Shown: positions 22,637 to 35,619 of the stretch, one piece after another
How the letters are laid out: each line of letters opens with the position of its first letter
How positions within the stretch are numbered: position 1 is the first letter of the stretch
The notes under the pieces: model-generated
Databases searched by the model: none
What the model was told of the DNA's origin: nothing
Seen by the model: the letters and a program-made list of their open reading frames with translations, nothing else
Translations under genes and position numbers: made by a program
From: Prunus persica
Taxonomy: Eukaryota; Streptophyta; Magnoliopsida; Rosales; Rosaceae
Reading direction: 5' to 3'
DNA length: 64,000 bases
Assembly: GCF_000346465.2 (NCBI RefSeq)
Contig: NC_034009.1
Location: 18,495,606 to 18,559,605 of the forward strand

Positions 22637-23999
22637 CTGCAATTTCAAAAACAAAACAAAAAAGTTAATTATAAAGTATTATCATTTCCTGATTTTCAAT
22701 CGAATCTCTCATAATTATGCTTTTGATCCCCAAATTACTTGATAAGGTTGGTTGTACTGTCTCTCTAAATCAAATGAAACTTGTGACAAAAAAAATTTAT
22801 TTTTAATTGAAGTTTTGTCTCCCCAACATAATGCTAATCATGATAAATTACTTTGTTTCAAGCATGAGCATGTAAGGAACAATGACAGAATATAAATAGA
22901 AAAAGGAAGAGGAAAAAAAAGGGGCAAGTGGTTTCAGGTTCGAACTTGTGTGTGAGACAACCCCTTTCCCTTTCTAACTTTGGGTATAAATAAAATTAAA
23001 AAAAAAGACCATATACATATGTAGTTCATTCAATTTTACAAAATAAAAGAAACAAAAGAAACAAAATCACAATACATAATTATTCCCCATTTTTTCTCAA
23101 TCACAAATAATTAATAAATGCCAATGGGTTCCCACCACGGTGGTGGTGGATTCCCCTCCCCCGCATGGAACCTAAGATCGAACTCCAATGGAATTTCTTT
23201 CCTCCAATGTAACCCAAAAAAAACTATCAATAAATGGTGAAATTAACTAATAAAATCGTAATTTTCTAAAAGAAAATAAGGATATTAATTCAAAGTTTCT
23301 TCTAGTCTTGCTCATTTTGTTTATTTGTTACTTACAATTCTTTATATTTTAATTTTCTAGCAGTAATTCTTAATTTCCACTCTTCTAAGCAATGGAAACC
23401 AATCAACAAAGTTCATAGTAAGTTTTTAAACAAAAAGAGCACCACCATCCAGGTGGGTTGAGATTCAAAATCTCCAGACACCCATGAATATTTGTGTAAA
23501 AACCCCTTTTCCAATCGCTTGTACTTAAAAAATAACTAGTCGTAATTATCCTATAAAAGTAGGACCTAATATCTGATTTTGTTTTAAATTTTAATTTTTT
23601 TTAATATAAAATAATGTGAATTTACCATATTATCCTTATTTAATTAATCATTTCAATTCTTAATGTTTGAATTAACCAAGGGTCTACTATTTTAAATGTT
23701 TCATCATTCTCTGCCTTTTGCTTTATATATATAGATAATATTAACAAAGACCTAATAATTTGGGTTGCTAAATAGGGATACATCATACCAGAAAACAAAT
23801 ATTAATGATAATATACACACATAAATCACCTCAATCCACGAAGTTTATAAAATTTAATAATTCCTCTATAGAGTGCTTGTGCTTAGTGTGATTTGATTTG
23901 AGGACATGAAATAGAAATTTGAACAAAAAATGGACAGCAACATTAATAAACCAGATTTATATTTACAAAATTGGAATAAAAATCAGATGTGTAGAATCT

Positions 24000-24033
<34 letters not shown>

Positions 24034-24034
24034 C
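22637..24034 (-). promoter_or_regulatory. Probable 5'-UTR intron of COX5C
   Basis: The acceptor TTGCAG| at 22637 and the donor TCCTCAG|GTATCTCTC at 24035/24034 define an intron of about 1.4 kb on the minus strand. The first (noncoding) exon would lie at about 24035-24080. Published work on Arabidopsis COX5c genes reports that such leader introns raise expression; that this one does so is inference. A pure CT tract (minus strand) starts within five bases of the donor. The intron holds no other gene. Confidence 0.6.
24000..24030. repeat. (AG)15 microsatellite
   Basis: A pure AG run immediately inside the proposed COX5C leader intron; reads as CT on the transcribed strand, forming a pyrimidine tract next to the donor. 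Confidence 0.95.
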
Positions 24035-24099
24035 CTGAGGAAGATGGGAAGAACAAGCAGCTACACACGCTAATTTCACCTTTAACCCAAAATTAATTC

Positions 24100-25730
24100 C
24101 CTTTTTGGTTAAAAACTTCAACCCAATATTACAAGTAGATTTATAGGCTAGTTATCAGAAATTCCCAACTGACAGGCTAACTATTAGTTATCAGAAATAC
24201 CTAGTCAACGCCTTCATTATAGGCTTGAGATATGAAATTTCTGTTTTAAACAGATGATGTTTTTGTAAATAACATTATCTTATATTTATATTTTCATTCA
24301 ATAAATTGGAATTATATCTTGAAATCTTGTAGCCACCATCACAGAACAAATTCTTTTGCACACTTTTTTTTGGGTATGGAAACCTGTCATCATGAGCTTC
24401 TTTATTTTAATTTTAATCTTTTAAGAAAACATTTGTCACACGTATCTGAAAGATGGTGAATTAGGAGAATATGTTGTTGCTTCTCCTGTTCATCACATTC
24501 CTTGCAAAAACAGAGACATAATTGTATTTCACAATAAATCCCCATGGCATGTCACGTGTTGTTACAAATCCACAATGAGTACGAGTCTAGGATTGACCAT
24601 TTAGAATACAGAATTTAGATGTACAAATATTATAACTTGGATAAACTCGGTGCACATGTACGTCCTGCTAAAAGAAACGTATAAAAGGAGACACGCTGAA
24701 TGCCAGTCTCAATCTTAGAGCTAGAATTGCAGCACATGATTGTCATCCTTTAGAACAACTGTGCAATGTAATGAAACGACACAAATTTTGACCTTTCATT
24801 GAAAAATGATGGATTGGTCTGCCTCAGATAATGTACAAAGTTGAGCTGCCTGCTGTTTGGCTGATCCTCTTCTTCCCGTTCAGGTTCGGTTGACCCAGAA
24901 GTATAGTAAGAAGGAATGGAACTACAGGAGAGTCATCTGCAGTTCACACTTGGACAAAGACGACCTAGTGTCGAAGTGGAACACAAGCCACCTTCCAGGC
25001 TCAAGGTTAGCACTAAAATAGGCAAGCTGAATACGGTAAACTTGTGGAACTCGATTTACAGTGTGCTTATCATCCTTTACATTAAAATGGTAAACTTGTG
25101 GAATAAAATCCAACACAACTGGGTTTGCAGGGAAGAGCTAGGTGTATTAGAGATCAAGTAATCATATGAAAAAAAAAGTTTCTAACCTTAGGCATCCTTC
25201 AGGTCGATATTAGCAGGGGAACACATCCTCATGCAGATTTCTTTAGCCAGTTCATTCCTGCAATTAGTCCACATTTAATTTGGTCTAGCCAAAGTAACAT
25301 TGCAAATAAAGCAAATAGAACCATTGAGACAGTAATGCCTTCTAAAACAATCACATTATGACAAACAAAACATCTAATCATGGAAAGATTTTGCAGAAAT
25401 TGGTCAACTCATATCAAGAAAGCTGCAGAGTCTGAGAGAAGAATCTAACTATATCATCTTTAAAATTTCAGGCAATGTTGTTACTACACCTAACCAACAG
25501 GAAGCCATTTTTCCATAAAATAAGAAAAGGTAATGAACCAGAATACATTACATCATCTTCTTGAAAAGCAGCAAGAAGTCACCAGCATGCCTTTCTTGAC
25601 AACATGCTATTTTCCAACAGCAAAACTGGTTAAGCCAACTCAGGAGTTTAGCTTTAACCAGAGCCAGTTACTCAAATTTTCAAAATCGGTCAAAATTCAA
25701 TTATGTGGCACCATTCCCTTGACTTCAAAG
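24100..25730. other. Intergenic between two divergent-spaced minus genes
   Basis: Contains the presumed COX5C promoter (near 24100-24300) and the 3' flank of the FAR1-related gene. An ORF at 24916-25161 (81 codons) has no recognised domain. Confidence 0.4.
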
Positions 25731-27887
25731 CTATAGGTCACGAAGTTCAATTTCTTTCATGCTCTTAACAATGTCTTCAACTCTTACAGAGATATATTCA
25801 GCATGTTCCTCAAGGTCCTTGAGAATCATGCATAACTGTTGTTGGAATGCTGCAGATCGCTCTCTTTCACGCTGGAGCTCATCGTATAGATCCTGGATTT
25901 TTTTATCCTTCTCTACCTGCAAATATGTTGTACAATTCAAAATTAGAGGCTAGTACTAACAGGGTTAAAGCAAATTAGAGAACTACCTCAGAATCACACT
26001 AATTGAACAAAATATATTATATTATGACGAAGCTCATTGGAACCACAAGTTAATGAGCTTACATAAAAACGGCGTGCAATTATTAGTGTTACTTGTATAT
26101 TCTTTCTTATCGTAATGTTCATCCAGTATATAAACTATACTCTACCTAAATTCCCAGACCTGCAATCACCCTAAGCTATATCTTCAAATCAATTTACCTT
26201 GTCGACCAACCCAAACATGACCTAATAAAAATAATGAAAACCATATCTTAAACAACCGGACAAAGAGCAATACAAGACCACAAGGGCAGTTTCGAAACGA
26301 TTCCCTGAATAATTGACTTAGATGAGTAGCTTCTATTTGCACCCACAAACTAACTCAACACACCAAGCTTCTACAAATGATTGATAATAAAAAAAACAAA
26401 TTAATTTCATTGATTGACAAGCTTCCTTTTCCCAATCATGTTCAAGGTATGGCATCAAAATGGATGGATAGAAGGATACTGGCCACTTGCAAGTACCATT
26501 ATAAGTGCTTCGAACTCAACTGTCCACCTAAATCTTCTCTTTGGTAATTAGACTTGTTTTCATATTAAACATATTAACCCTAATAGTCAAACCTATATTC
26601 ACACATACATGACCAAGCACTGCACTGAATAAGGTGTAACTGTTTACTTAGCAACTTGCACCTGCAGTCATATCATCACTGAGCTCTGTATTTTTAAATG
26701 AAATTATTCTTTGTGTATATTGGGATTCAGTCAATCGGACCACATGTTACTTGGAGTTGCAGTCCTTTATCCTAAGCAAAATATCAGCCTTTTTCTTTTC
26801 TTCTATTTTTAAGCAGACTTTAAAGTAGAATCTGTGAAGACCCAGTGGACATCTAGTGAATTGGCTACATTGCATGTTTAGAGTACAAAATAAGGCACAT
26901 CATATCACTGTCAGCCACATGTTAAATGTTATGTACAGGTTACAATGCCTTACAATATAAATGGTAAGAGACATAAAAGCCAACCGTTGAAAGCTAGAGA
27001 AAGCATCAATAACTTCCAGAGAACTGATGAGCTTTGCGCTTGAGAAAAGTAAATCAATTAAACTAGCAAGATCATCCATACTAAGTGAAGATAGCAAGTT
27101 AGCAACTGAAGAACAAGGTAGATATGATAAGTGTGTTGAAGCAGTAATAGTTGTATATGCAGTTTTTTTCACATGAATTATTTTAAAGAAGAATTCAACC
27201 TAGCATACTCCTGCCTGAAAAACATGACAGCTTCAAACGAATCCCTTCGTAAACAATTCCAGAATTGAAAATTAATATACTGAGTTACATTGAAATTCAT
27301 ACCAAAACAAAAGTTACATCAAACGAATCCCTAAAACTATTTGTTCACTTATATCTCAGACATACCTCGCTGAGTATATTGATGATTGGCAGCTCCCCAG
27401 GAAATTTACAATGAGCCATTAGTTTGTGGTTGTGCTCTCTTATGAACTTGGTAACTATCCATCTTCCTTCATCCCTTGCTGCCAACCTTATCATGGCTTT
27501 GCACCCTTCTCTTGTGATTGGGCGTGGAGGAAGAACCCTGTCTTTTCGAAGTGTATGCTTTGCGGCACGAAAACCTTCTCTTGAACAAACAAAGTCCCGG
27601 CCTATTATAGCCATGTTCTTTAACGAGTGTCGGATTCGATTTGTTCGAATGGTGAAACCTGTACGCTTTGCATATTCATAATAGAAATCTCTTGCATCAT
27701 CCAATGACTGAAAACTCATCCCAGTGGATGGTTCCATTGAAATCAGACCATCATTTACAAAATTGCAATGCTGCAGTGGCATGTCATCTTCCACAGAGTA
27801 ATTATGTTCATGAAAGCTTTCAAAAGTTTCATCATCAGAACCCCCATCACTGTCTAGAAATTGACGTCCACCATCACCACCCTCCAT
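25731..27887 (-). CDS. Short FAR1-related DNA-binding protein (gene 1)
   Basis: Two coding exons. Exon 1 (27366-27887) starts MEGGDGGRQF and ends LSE before donor GAG|GTATGT. Exon 2 (25731-25916) follows a TTTGCAG acceptor and starts VEKDKKIQDLYDEL. Both junctions are phase 0, total 235 residues. Residues about 60-155 are a FAR1 DNA-binding domain (WRKY-GCM1 zinc-finger type): FYYEYAKRTGFTIR, DFVCSREGFR, REGCKAMIRL, WIVTKFIREHNHKL, with the Cys/His ligands kept. The C-terminus is a predicted coiled coil (EKDKKIQDLYDELQRERER, then LKDLEEHAEYIS) ending EIELRDL. It matches the short plant FAR1-like proteins (such as Arabidopsis At3g59470) that lack the transposase and SWIM parts of FHY3/FAR1. 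A nuclear role as transcription regulator is inferred. A paralogue lies at 47616-48963. Confidence 0.9.
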
Positions 27888-27900
27888 TGTATCCTACTTC

Positions 27901-28084
27901 CTACATATTGTGGTAAGGCAATAAGAACAAAAGCGGATAACAGAAAACCCATGTTTACAACTTTGCAATGCTCAAAACTATAAATTGACACCAATATGAT
28001 AATCTTCACAAAAACCCAGAAACAAAAATAAAAAACAATTACCTAAACTAGATGTTTCCCGCAAAAAAATAAAACAGCACTTAC
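27901..28084 (-). other. Probable 5'-UTR intron of FAR1-related gene 1
   Basis: Acceptor ATATGTAG| at 27901 and donor CCACG|GTAAGTGC at 28085/28084 bound a 184-bp intron upstream of the ATG. The noncoding first exon and promoter would lie at about 28085-28330. Confidence 0.55.
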
Positions 28085-28330
28085 CGTGGAAGGCTGAAGC
28101 TGGATTTGATCGAAGCCTTTGATGGCGTTTCTTGCTTTCTTCTCTGTTTTGCTTGAGTGTCAGGTATTGATCAGAAGAAAAAGCACGAATCTCAAGGCAG
28201 GATGCTGGGGGTTACTAAGGGTAAATGCGTCGGCGTGGTTCCAAGTCCAACTACAGCAAAGATGGTGATTGGTGATGACTGAGGAGGATTTGGGTTTTCG
28301 CAATGCTTCACCGCCTAAAATTCACCAAAA

Positions 28331-29505
28331 ATTCATCGTAACTCCGAAAAATTCAAATAAAAGATGCTACAGACTCTTTGAAACATTCGCTTTTCATTCT
28401 ATGAATTCAATTTGACCCCAATAAAAATTTCATTCCTTTTGTTTTTTAAAAATAATAAGGAGAAAGAATTTTATTAGATCAATATGAACAGTACAATGGA
28501 CACAAAATGTAAAGGTAACAAGTTGAAAAGTAAAAATGATATGGAGAGAATCAATCTTGAAAATAATTTTTGTATAACTCCTCCCAACCGTTAATAGTTA
28601 CACCAATCTAGTTCAATGACATTAAGGATAAAAACTAGCCGCTAGTCGGTATGGCTCTCATAAAAAGACTAAGAACACCCAAGAAACTCAATTAAGTTTC
28701 TGAAATCATAAGAGAAAAAAATACAAAAAACTCGTTGAGTTTTTTGACCTTATTGAACAAACTAAACCAAAATAAAAAACTAAAACAACGCCCGCAAAAG
28801 GAAAACCAACTGCTGTTAATCTTCCTTCAGGACATGACATAGAGAGCGCACATAGTTACTCCACGGTCTCAGTGCACCAATGAATAGTAGCTCTACCATG
28901 ACCAAGCCTCGACACCTATCCTCGCAACATGAGGCACAACCAAAGTCAGCCTAGATCAGATACAATAGATCTGCCAAAAGAAGAGTAGATCGACATAAGT
29001 CCACCAAAAGCCAAAAAACAGTGAAGATGCAACAAGATTCGGGGGAAAGCCCCCACATCTAAAGCTCTCTCTCTTAGCGGCTAAAAATTTCATTTCTAAG
29101 TTTCACATTAATAGGTGTCACTTCAAAGTTTCATTATAACCAAACTAAGTTAAAATTGAAATTATGATTTGGGACTTGGGACTTGACACCTTAAGAAATC
29201 GAACACACTTGTTACCCTAGACACCACCATGACTATCAAACTCGCACACGTAACACTAAAAGAATCAAGAATACAAAACAAAAAATTGAACACTGAAAGT
29301 AGTATACCACACAACTTTTAAACAGTTTCCTTTCGTTTTTTAACTGAAAACAAAAACCAACAAATGTTTTGTCCATTATTAAACGAAAAGTGAAATGATT
29401 ATCAAATGAGTCGTAAGCTTATATAATGTTGTCATGATGAACCTTAAACGGCTTACAGGTTAAAACCTAAGAATAAATGCATAAACTAAAATCTAATGCA
29501 CCTTG
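28331..29505. other. Intergenic, no gene supported
   Basis: AT-rich flank of the transposon stack. The part 28440-29090 reads like old retroelement DNA but shows no protein motif or definable end. Confidence 0.4.
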
Positions 29506-29792
29506 TGTTAGAAATATGTCCTAAAGTCAAACATGTGATGTTGATTTCTAGATATTTAACCATCACTAATGGGCAACATCGTTGTTTTCAAGCATGTAAT
29601 ATGGTCTATTATCATAACAGTAAAACAACAAGTCCTTGGAATATCAAATAGTATGAGAGCTATGCAATGAGATTGGATATAATGAGACACTACATCAATT
29701 GGGCATTGACCATCCGCAAAGACTAGTACACACTATATCTGCTCAATTGAGAGAATGACTAGTCTCAAGTCATTGCATGTAGAGACACTTGG

Positions 29793-30991
29793 GGGGTGTA
29801 TCCAATTCTAACTTTTAAAGACATTTTTTAAGTGAGTGACTTTCCTAGAGTTGACAAATTCTTAACGACTTTTACATACTTTAAAAAGTTAAGTGACAAA
29901 CTTTCATATACTTTTGTCATAAAGTTTTATAGACTTTTAAATACTTATTTTTTTAATTTATTTTACGAATAGCATTTATCTTTTATGTTGAATGAACTAG
30001 TCGGCATACATGGAACAAAAAATTAGCGGAAAAAAAATAATTGGATACAAATCCTTATTAATTGTGTATATTTTCATAATAGCTTATAGGTAAAATGCAT
30101 CCAATGCACCTTTTAAATTTTTATTTATCAAAATCTAATCACATAGAAACATATTCTTATAAAAAAAAAAATATTACTCAATCATCAATAATATTTCATA
30201 AACACTTACAAATCAACAAAAATGGTCAGATAACAACTTACAAGAGTCTATATTCCCGCAATTCTCCTAGCCAAATACATGGGATGTAATCAAATTGAGA
30301 ATGTTATACGAAAAAATTATCCACTTAACAAATTATGGGTTAAGAAACAGTACCTAAATAATAAATTAATGGGTTTAAGGGCAAAAAATTATATAATAAA
30401 ATATTATATTCAAACCTAGCATATGAGACAATCAATATAATAAAATATTTATATGCAAACATAGCTTTGTGATGAAATATTGATAAGCTTCAGGATGCAA
30501 GCATGAAGAAAAGAATAGAAGAAATATTCATCAACAGAGGGAAAGTACACGTGTGGATGAGAAGAGAAGAAAAACATTCAATATTTTTTACTAACCTGAA
30601 GGAAGTGGATGACAAGATGGGATACGAAAGTGGAGCCCTAACCATAAAGAAAAAAGATATATATGCTTGCTACTTTATATAACGAGGGAAGAAAGAATTG
30701 GAGACTTTTTGGTTCTATCTTCCTAGCTTCTCAATATTTTCATAAAGTCTGGTGTAAATTAGCAAGACTTTTGGTAGTAAGAATTAGCTTCAAAAGTATT
30801 GAAAAGTCATTTATTTCACAAAATTTTTAAAAGTCATTTACATTTTGGATACCTCAAAACTTTTACATACTCTTTAAAACTCATAATTGAATACAACTAA
30901 ACTTTTAAAGACTATTTAAAAGTCACAATTGAATACCTTCAGACTTCTAAACTCATTAAAAGTCATTAAAAGTTAGAATTGGATACACCCC
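29793..30991. mobile_element. Non-autonomous TIR DNA transposon, about 1.2 kb
   Basis: Perfect 26-base terminal inverted repeats: GGGGTGTATCCAATTCTAAC followed by TTTTAA at the left, and its exact reverse complement at the right, with further imperfect pairing inside. Both subterminal regions are crowded with 'acttttaaagact' and 'aaaagtcatt' words in opposite orientations. The interior is AT-rich with no transposase. It interrupts LTR copy A: the flanks 'gagacacttg' and 'gataagtgtg' are continuous with the uninterrupted counterpart in LTR B (near 31470). I could not identify a clear target duplication, so the superfamily (PIF/Harbinger or other) stays open. Confidence 0.85.
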
Positions 30992-31977
30992 GATAAGTGT
31001 GTAGATGCTTATAGGGACAAATACGTTGAACACGATCAAACAACCATGAGTTCTAATATGGAAGTCTTACTCACATATCAAACTATAACTCATAAGTTGA
31101 AATAGTGCAAACTAGTCCTTAAACCTGAGACATCATAGTTGTCTTTGTTAGATATATGCCCTAGAAGCCAATATAAAAATGAAAAATTCTAAGGATATAA
31201 TATAATAAATACAATCAAAAGGGCGTGAATGTTTCTTTAAGAAACATAATGTATACAAAGTAACAAGTCCATGGATAAGGATATAAATGGAAACTAGTAT
31301 AAAGAAGTTAGACTCATGAGACCTTTCCAACATAAGAATATCGTATCCTAAAAGGTTCCTCTTCATAGGATCACCAATTGAACAATAATGACCCACAAAG
31401 ACTGGTACACATCATGTCTGCTCAATTGGGAGGATGACTAGTCTCAAGTCATTCGTGTAAAGGCAATGAGATAGGTGTGTAGGTGATCTATAGGGATGGA
31501 GTTCACTAGACGCGATCAAATCAAGAATTCTTGTATGGAAGTCTTACTCACAAGTATCAAACAAAGAATTCTAAGTTGCGATAATGCAAGCTGGTCCTCA
31601 AACGTGAGACATCACAATTTTCTTGTGTAAGAGTTGTTTGTCTTTGAGAGCACAATACAGTAGTATCAAAAAGATGTGACTTGAAGGTGTTCCTCAGGAT
31701 ACTCAGCATATGCACAGAGGCATGTGAATATACAACAAGGAATCTCTACGTTTAGTAAGAAGAGAGAATACTCTACAGATATGATTTGTTGAATCTTTGA
31801 CCAAAGTATAGGATGAGAATTGAAACAAGAATGTTTGCAATACATCCAAGTGAATCATATAAACTAGAAATGTCGTGTGAGGGATTTGACACGAGTTAAC
31901 CATATCCCAACAATGCGACATAGAGTATTATGTTAGAGAATGACTGAATTACGTTGTGATCACAACTGACTAGTTTT

Positions 31978-32544
31978 ATATGACTCTTGAGCATTTTTTT
32001 CTTCAAAGCTCCACTTGCTGCATCATCAACAGTAGATTGACAGTTTGGGTTAGTCCATCATAAAAAATTTGCATTTGTAAGTAAAGAGGTAACCCAGATG
32101 TGGACATTGCAGCAACAGCCCTTTGAAACGCTCCTAACATTCATTGAAAGGCTCTCCATCATCTTGTTTAAAGTTAAAGACTTGCCCTCTCAAAGTAGCT
32201 ATTTTTTGAGTAGAGAAAAACTTCTCAAAAAATTTCTTAGATACGACATCCCAAGTGGTAAGCGAACCAGGTGCTAAAGTCATTAGCCAACCCTTTGCTC
32301 TATCTTTCAATGTATAAGGAAAAACCCTCATCCTCAGATTTGCTTCACTCACTCCCTGCAAAGGTAAACCACTCACAACATTGTAGAATTCCTTAACATG
32401 GGCTAATGGATCTTCATTAGATAAACCATAAAAAGAAGGAAGCATGTGAAAATGTGAAGATTTGAGATCATAATTTCTAGCTTCAGTAGGCAGCAAGATG
32501 CACGAAGGTGAATTTGGTATAACTGGTTGAGCATAATCTTCCAA
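31978..32544 (-). pseudogene. Athila-type gag fragment
   Basis: Minus-strand ORF (32134-32544) with the Retrotrans_gag pattern: FYGLSNEDPLAHVKEFY, LRMRVFPYTLKDRAKGWL, TLAPGSLTTWDVVSKKF and FKQDDGEPFNEC. The frame then hits a stop and continues readably as ERFKGLLLQCPHLGY, and after a shift as QSTVDDAASGAL, up to about 31978, where it ends abruptly. The rest of the polyprotein is absent. Confidence 0.8.
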
Positions 32545-32820
32545 AGCTTAGTTGTCATTGTTATTGCCAGCCATCTCTTCTTCTCTGTCAGAATTAGAGT
32601 TATCGAAAGAATCTACACTCGTTGGGCTAGAAGAACTATTGTCCTCTTCTACACTGCTAGTCTAGGCACTAGCTGATACAGAATTCTCAAAAGTGTTGCT
32701 CTTTAACCGTTCAAGTCTTTGGCCTATCTCAGCAAGTGTACCTGACATATACTACCTGAGAAACAAAAATAAAATGAAATTAGGGTTTGAGAACAAGCAA
32801 TTATAGAGGATTGAAATAAG

Positions 32821-32838
32821 TCCCCGGCAACGGCGCCA
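32821..32838 (-). other. Primer-binding site (tRNA-Asp type)
   Basis: Minus strand reads TGGCGCCGTTGCCGGGGA, the 3'-end complement of tRNA-Asp used by Athila-type plant gypsy elements. It starts 6 bases inside the LTR end at 32845 and sets the element's orientation. Confidence 0.9.
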
Positions 32839-32844
32839 AAATTT

Positions 32845-34207
32845 TGTTGTGTTCCTTCCAAGTGCCAATATATGGTTAGTATAGTGGTACAAGTAAGGGT
32901 GTCGAACCATAGGGACCGATTGGACCTCTATAAGTTATTAGTTTAAAATAACCCTAACTAAAAATGAAAGTGACAATTTGAAAGTAGTTTTTGTGTTGTA
33001 AATGAAAAATAACTTAAAATGCAAGGTGAATGTAGTAGTGAATAATATATTGATGTAGAAAGAATAGGGATGAGACCAGGGATTTCGAATTCACCATTGC
33101 AAAACTAATTCCATGTTTATAAAATTAAACCATATCCAACTACCAACTTGTTTCTAGAGTTCGTTTTACATATATATGATCAGCCATATGATGTGTGGTT
33201 TTGATCAAATTCTCCTAATCTGCAACCTAATTGGTATGTTCAACTTTGGTTCCAAGTTAAGAGTCATTAGCACGCAAGCAAACGTTAAAGAACTAAAGAA
33301 AACATACAGCAGGATGTTTGCATAGCATTCTCTTCATTCATTCACAAGTCTACCAAGATTAAGCATGATGTTTACTATAACCTTGTCCAGATAATATGTA
33401 GGCAACCCTAATGGTGATCAAACATTAAAATTGACAAACAAATTGAACAATAGATTCAGTGAATGAAACAAGAAGCAGATTGATGAATTGAATACTTTAA
33501 CTTAGAAACGTGGATCAATGTTGCAAGGCTACATCGAAATCCCTAGCTATGAATTTAGTTACACATCATGTTCACAGAGATTAAAACAAAACTAAACAAC
33601 ATGAGTGACAATAAATTCATGAGAGGAAACCCTTAAACCAATTCTGATGTTGAACTTCTCCAAGAACCACCTCTTGCGCTGAGTCCTGATGGTGGAAATA
33701 TGTGGACGGCTAGGGTTTTAGTGTACATGGAAGGAGAGAATAACCAAGAAGTGAGGTCTAGGGTTGTGAAATTGGTCCAAAATAAATACGGTCTGTAAAA
33801 GTGGCTAAAAGGCAAGTTTTTATGGGGTAAAAGAGGCTGCAAGATATTCCAAAGATATCCTAACAAATCAGCCTTTATTTTGCACATTTTTGCCTTATTT
33901 GGCACCTCCAAATCAAGCTAGAAATCCCCATTGCTTTCCCATTCTGCTCTTAGTCTTCAACCAAGCCAGGTTCACCTTGAATTCTTTATTTGGACTTCAA
34001 AACATGTCACGAAACTTGTTTCCACGTTTGAATAAGGGTCAGCCCCAAAAATGGCATGTTTTCATTTCTTTTGCCTTCAACTTGATCCTAAAGTACATAC
34101 AACCGCATACTAACACAAAATAGGGTAAAACACAACAAGTTTAACTTAAAAACATCAAAAATTGGCTAGAAATGGATGATATATATGTATAAATATATGA
34201 GTTATCA
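32845..34207 (-). mobile_element. 5' LTR of Athila-type element
   Basis: 1363 bp bounded by TG/CA (TGTTGTGTTCC ... GAGTTATCA on plus), directly followed on the minus strand by the spacer AAATTT, the primer-binding site and gag. Its right boundary abuts LTR B sequence ('ctgctaagtgtcacat'). Only this LTR and part of gag are present; the opposite side is truncated at about 31978, so no duplication can be shown. Confidence 0.85.
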
Positions 34208-34780
34208 CTGCTAAGTGTCACATATGGTTTGTGGAAGCCCTGTAAGGACTAATTACAATAGGGTTCGCCAATAGGGAGAATTGTATAGAGGGATACAATT
34301 CACATTCGATTTAGAAGAAATTATTCTTACCCATGGCCTCGCTAATTATGACCTATAAGATCGCACACCAAAAAGGTATGGATCGAGAATTTAAAAGAGA
34401 ATAAATGATTTTTACGGCTCGGTCAAAGTCAAAAGTCAAAATGAAAGGTCAAACCATTGCCATGACACTTGACATAGTCAACTAAGGTTGATCGGGACCA
34501 ACACTTGTTAGACAAGTAAGTGACTTAATTTGTTAAGTCATTGAACTAATTAAATTAATTAGATTAGTTTAATTATCTAATTAAAGTTACGGAACTTTAG
34601 TTTTGGTCCTACATGACTATAATATTTATAGAAATGGACCGTGTAGACTTAGGTAAAGTGTGACACATTATGAGATTAATGTGGTAGACCAAAATAGCCC
34701 AAAAAGAGGCCAAGACATAGGGGTGCGGCACATGTGGGTTTATGCCCATGTGTGTCATATAGTGTGACAAAATAAGGCTC

Positions 34781-34789
34781 TATAAATAG
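34781..34789 (+). promoter_or_regulatory. TATA box of LTR B (TATAAATAG)
   Basis: In the expected U3 position, about 470 bp before the LTR end and in the LTR's own orientation. Confidence 0.6.
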
Positions 34790-35619
34790 AATGTCATAGC
34801 TCTACACCTCCTTAGGGTTTCGAGTTAGACATTTGGGAATAGAGAAGAGGCTAGCACCCATCGTCTCTTCAAGCTTCCTTATTCTCCTATTCTCCTCCAT
34901 CCTTGGTGAAGATTCTTTAGGGAGGTGCACCATTTGTGTATCTATTTGGAGACAAGTGTGGAGAGCCAACATCAAAGGGACCAATCCCTCTACTTAAATA
35001 CCATCCTTTGTTTCAAGATTCGCTCCAAAGGTATGTGTTCTTAATCCTTCTTGCAATAGTTGTCTTAGAGAGTAATTAGTGCTATTTTCATTAAGCCTAG
35101 AAAAATTGGGACCTAAAATGAGACTTGTATGAATATTTAACTTTTATTCATGTTTCCGCTTCATTTGATTTCATATTAGATATGTATGTGCTAGATGATT
35201 TGATTTCATAGTTTCTAGGGATTTAGAAATACCTACACCAAATTATCCTTTCAGTCTTATGTACGAGTCGCTTGTCTTTGATATCAATATACGATCATTG
35301 AAAGAAAAAATAACTCAAAGGTGATTTTTAGGATTCTAGACAAGCTCATGGAGATAAGTGAATATACAACAATGGATCTCTGCTCTCAATAAGGAGAGAG
35401 AGAGAGAGAGGCTCCAAAGATATGATTGGGAAATCTTTGCAAAGTATCGGATATGATTAGAAAAGAAGTTTCTAAACATAACTAATGTAATAAGTGGAAA
35501 ATTCATATTAGAGTTTTGACAAAAGTATCCATACCCTAATAGTATGAATTAGGAACACTGTAATAGAGAAGGACTCAATTGCACAGTAGTTCAAACTTGA
35601 ATAGCTTCTTCACATTTTC

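Larger units (their letters stand above)
31146..35253 (+). mobile_element. Solo copia-type LTR B with nested Athila piece
   Basis: Begins TGTTAGATATATGCCCTAG (31146) and ends ...ATCCTTTCA (35253), flanked on both sides by GTCTT (31141-31145 and 35254-35258), a 5-bp target duplication. LTR copy A resumes straight after it, so it inserted into A. Without the Athila fragment inside it (about 31978-34207) its length is about 1.9 kb. A TATA box lies at 34781-34789. No internal domain follows, so it is a solo LTR left by recombination. Confidence 0.8.

Noticed and set aside
22930..22990. tRNA gene or SINE from a GGTTCGAAC word near 22937
   Set aside because: No A box, no cloverleaf and no second conserved part found.
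26900..27172. 90-codon minus-strand ORF
   Set aside because: Lies wholly in the intron of FAR1-related gene 1 and has no domain.
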